Source: Herbidospora daliensis (GTDB taxonomy: Bacteria; Actinomycetota; Actinomycetes; Streptosporangiales; Streptosporangiaceae). From it: a stretch of 64,000 bases of DNA. The notes beneath the pieces were generated by a model that did no database searches, was not told the DNA's origin, and saw only the letters and a list, made by a program, of their open reading frames with translations. Positions 62,312 through 64,000 of this stretch are shown here, in pieces (position 1 is the first letter of the stretch; the number at the start of each line of letters is the position of its first letter). Both the position numbers and the translations under genes were made by a program. The stretch is from positions 202,344-266,343 of the forward strand of contig NZ_BBXF01000006.1 of NCBI RefSeq assembly GCF_001570585.1. Direction: 5' to 3'.

Positions 62312-62476
62312 ATACCGGGTGACGGCTCCTCCAGAGCCGGGCTCCCTCCCCACCCCCCGCTATTCCGTGTCCTGGTGGATTCGGTTCGGTCCCTCCCGTC
62401 GTCGCGCCGAGTCGACGGGGTCGCCAAGGGAATGCCACCCCGGCCTGGATCCCCCAGCCTGACTGTTCGGTAAACG

Positions 62477-62517
62477 CCGAGATCGCCGTACCTTTTCATG
62501 AGGTACGGCGATCTCGG
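62477..62517. terminator. Perfect 17-bp inverted repeat
   Basis: CCGAGATCGCCGTACCT, a 7-nt loop (TTTCATG), and its exact complement. No T-tract follows on either side. It could end the minus-strand lipoprotein transcript (stop at 62779) or a plus-strand RNA from 62233. It is the most stable hairpin in the region. Confidence 0.6.
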
Positions 62518-62778
62518 GTTGACCTATGTGATTGACGTGCCCGACGACCCGCCGGTTGGGGCTTTTTCGCCGGCCGGTCGTCCGGACCGGGTTCCCGTCG
62601 TGTTCTGGCCGATGGGGACTCCGGCCGTTTCCCGCTCCCGCCCTTTTGGTCCGCGGCTTTCGTCATGCCTGCCGGCGTTGCGGCGTGAAGCCGCGCGGCC
62701 GGTTTGGCGCCGGATGCGGTGCGGACCTGGAGCGGCGGGCGGCGCCCTGGTGGGCGGAGCCGTAACGGAAGGCGCTTG

Positions 62779-63144
62779 TCAGCCGCCGCAGGCGACGGCG
62801 AGTTCCTGGGTCGCCTCAGAGGTCTTGGTGGCGAACTCCGTGATCGCCGACGGGTTCGCCGGGTCGATCTTCAGGGTCGCCCACGTGTCGGCCATCTTGG
62901 TGAGCGACGACTTGAGGTCGCCGTCGGCCTTGCCGGCCAGCCCCTTCAGCTGGGTCGCGAGGGCCTGGGTCTCGGTGTTGATCCCGTCGAGGTTCCCGGC
63001 GGCCTGGCCGACCTTGGTGCTGTAGTCGGTGAACGCCTTCATGGCCTCGTTGCAGACCTCGGTCGTGTTGCCGCCGCTGCACGCGGCGGTGCCGAGAAGG
63101 AGAGAGGTCGCACCGGCGACGAGGATGAGGCGAGCGGTCTTCAT
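62779..63144 (-). CDS. Small lipoprotein, hypothetical
   Basis: A 121-residue lipoprotein: signal peptide MKTARLILVAGATSLLLGTAAC, lipobox TAAC. The mature domain is a helical bundle of about 95 residues with two further Cys ('EVCNEAM' and the C-terminal 'AVACGG') that probably close a disulfide between its ends. ATG at 63144. Family common in actinomycetes but not one I can name. It lies 111 bp downstream of mscL. Confidence 0.8.
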   Translation of the reverse strand: MKTARLILVAGATSLLLGTAACSGGNTTEVCNEAMKAFTDYSTKVGQAAGNLDGINTETQALATQLKGLAGKADGDLKSSLTKMADTWATLKIDPANPSAITEFATKTSEATQELAVACGG

Positions 63145-63255
63145 TGGGAGAGTGCCTTCCTAGTTGTCTTTGACGAGACGGGACACTAGGGAAGCCCGCT
63201 TGCGGCGGCCTTTCACGCCGCTTACAACTTTTACGCCCGCCTTATGCCCGAACTC

Positions 63256-63681
63256 TTACACGGGCGGCCGCTCCGCCGCCGCCGGCGTCAGGTCACTTGT
63301 GCAGAACGCACACTTGCGGGCCTCGACCGGTACGTCGCTCAGACACTCCGGGCACTTCTTCTCGGTGGCGACCTTGTCCTTCTCGAACATGGCGACCAGA
63401 CGGGTCATGGGGGTGACCACCAGCCAGTAGACGACGGCCGCGATGATCATGAAGCTCAGCAGGGTGTTGAGGAAGTGCCCGTAGGCGAACTCGCTCTCGT
63501 TGATGGTGAACGTGAGCTCCCCGAAACTCTTCTCGGCGCCGCCGGTGATGGCCTTGACCAGGGGAGTGATGAAGTCGGCGACCACGGCCTGGACGAGACC
63601 GCCGAAGGCGGCGCCGATGACCACGGCGACCGCGAGCTCCACGATGTTGCCGCGGAGGAGGAACTTTTTGAATCCGCTCAT
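63256..63681 (-). CDS. mscL: Large-conductance mechanosensitive channel MscL with zinc-ribbon tail
   Basis: A 141-residue MscL. The N-terminal amphipathic helix is MSGFKKFLLRGNIVELAVAV. TM1 is about 15-42 with 'VVIGAAFGGLVQAVVADFITP', and TM2 about 68-95. The cytoplasmic tail carries two CxxC pairs (CPEC, CAFC), a small zinc ribbon absent from E. coli MscL but seen in actinomycete homologues. It opens on membrane tension to release solutes in hypo-osmotic shock. ATG at 63681. Confidence 0.95.
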   Translation of the reverse strand: MSGFKKFLLRGNIVELAVAVVIGAAFGGLVQAVVADFITPLVKAITGGAEKSFGELTFTINESEFAYGHFLNTLLSFMIIAAVVYWLVVTPMTRLVAMFEKDKVATEKKCPECLSDVPVEARKCAFCTSDLTPAAAERPPV

Positions 63682-63803
63682 GGGGCCGCAGGCTACCCAA
63701 TGAAAGGGTGCAGAATCCGCACGAAAGATTCGGCAGGCTTGCGGGAAGGGGGCCGGTGGGTCTGGCAACCGAGGTGATACGGGGTCGAAACACCTGCTTA
63801 TTC

Positions 63804-63835
63804 TGGGAGCGCTCCCATTGACGGGAGCGCTCCCA
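63804..63835. promoter_or_regulatory. Two CebR-type operators
   Basis: TGGGAGCGCTCCCA (63804-63817) is the exact palindrome known as the CebR box in Streptomyces. CGGGAGCGCTCCCA (63822-63835) is a second copy with one end base changed. Centres are 18 bp apart. CebR is the LacI-family repressor of cello-oligosaccharide uptake and beta-glucosidase genes. Confidence 0.88.
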
Positions 63836-63846
63836 CGGGATATCGC
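63818..63846 (+). promoter_or_regulatory. Promoter overlapped by the CebR-type box
   Basis: TTGACG (63818-63823), 17-bp spacer, TATCGC (63841-63846). The second operator fills the spacer and the first abuts the -35, so repressor would directly exclude RNA polymerase. Confidence 0.65.
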
Positions 63847-63870
63847 GGGTTTTGCGCGGAGAGAAACGCG

Positions 63871-63904
63871 GATCGTGCGGACACGTGCGGGGGTCCGCAC
63901 GATC
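63871..63904 (+). terminator. Hairpin shortly after the CebR-controlled promoter
   Basis: GATCGTGCGGAC pairs perfectly with GTCCGCACGATC over a 10-nt loop, about 20 bp after the expected transcription start. It may be a 5' leader structure or attenuator; no T-tract follows immediately. Confidence 0.4.
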
Positions 63905-64000
63905 TGGCCTTTACTGTGCCGGGTCAGGACTGGGGGGTGCCAGTTCGTGTTCCACAGAGTGGACTGTGGGGCTTTTTGTGGGGGTTTCTCGGGGTGGGGG

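Larger units (their letters stand above)
61965..62778. other. 814-bp intergenic region without a credible gene
   Basis: Several frames are open here on both strands, but none has a ribosome-binding site with typical codon use. What it holds: a minus-strand promoter candidate for the isomerase-like gene (62063-62091), a strong plus-strand promoter-like sequence (62233-62262), an operator-like inverted repeat (62271-62311), a short hairpin (around 62323-62339) and a perfect 17-bp palindrome (62477-62517). From 62520 to 62778 I see nothing definite. Confidence 0.6.
63682..64000. other. Intergenic region with CebR-type promoter, no gene seen
   Basis: 319 bp to the window end. It holds two CebR-type boxes, a plus-strand promoter and hairpins at 63871-63904 and near 63951-63968. 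No start codon with ribosome-binding site is found before position 64000; the controlled gene presumably lies beyond the window. Confidence 0.6.

Noticed and set aside
62206..62499. Minus-strand frame starting MKRYGDLG
   Set aside because: Its start mirrors the palindrome; composition is Arg/Gly/Ser/Thr-rich without motifs and the frame covers the promoter and operator elements.
62498..63025. Plus-strand frame starting MRYGDLG after the orphan promoter
   Set aside because: Begins inside the palindrome, has no ribosome-binding site, and runs antisense into a genuine lipoprotein gene.

Overview
The window is high-GC DNA from an actinomycete, with dense, tightly packed genes and many 4-nt start/stop overlaps. 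Family content supports this: an XRE/DUF5753 regulator paired with DUF397, a DUF3558-like receptor Ser/Thr kinase, a Mca/MshB-type PIG-L deacetylase (mycothiol chemistry), a tricorn protease and an ECF42 sigma factor with DGPF proteins. A Streptosporangiales-like genome (Nonomuraea/Streptosporangium relatives) is my best guess; this is inference. I saw no rRNA, tRNA, CRISPR array, insertion sequence or prophage.

Layout. 1-5831 (minus): nucleoside uptake and salvage operon with a BMP-type lipoprotein, double-NBD ATPase, two permeases, an MtnA-like isomerase and a nucleoside hydrolase cut by the window edge. A repeat-built 61-codon frame sits between the ATPase and the first permease. 5910-9070: receptor kinase, then a TetR regulator divergent from a quinone-oxidoreductase-like MDR enzyme, with two clear palindromic operators between them. 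9140-12209: secreted protein, alpha/beta hydrolase, ADP-ribosylglycohydrolase, DUF4328 membrane protein. 12344-17465: two divergent nucleic-acid helicases, PLD-DEAD-DUF3427-like and HhH-SNF2. 17465-25023: MFS transporter, then a LacI-controlled sugar ABC importer with a divergent glycogen-debranching-type glycosidase; the shared promoter region carries two mirrored LacI-type operators. 25080-31120: small membrane protein, PIG-L deacetylase, secreted protein, methyltransferase, ActP-like symporter with DUF485 partner, cytosine-deaminase-like amidohydrolase. 31238-33113: two tandem DGPF/YCII proteins and their ECF42 sigma factor. 33110-36136: NAD kinase, a uridine-kinase-like protein without P-loop, Bcp peroxiredoxin, a hypothetical protein and a DUF998 membrane protein.

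36186-43680 is the most interesting block. It is a co-oriented, overlapping set of an NfeD/YqiJ-like membrane protein, a YqiK-type flotillin, a 1558-residue DUF3686-type AAA+ ATPase and a 95-residue protein. It is followed by an unusual fusion of a HAD phosphatase to a HerA/FtsK-like ATPase (43824-45473). The block looks like a membrane-scaffolded AAA+ machine whose job I cannot assign.

45494-57263: nitronate monooxygenase, an operon of tricorn protease, SxxK serine-hydrolase lipoprotein and DUF2293 protein, a small basic protein, acyl-CoA synthetase, a PT-linker membrane protein, MFS transporter, and the XRE-DUF397 pair. 57374-61964: a secreted multidomain PQQ-type sugar dehydrogenase and a Tat-exported sugar isomerase-like TIM barrel. 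61965-64000: a long non-coding stretch with promoter-like and palindromic elements, a small lipoprotein, MscL, and a promoter overlapped by two CebR-type boxes whose target lies beyond the window.
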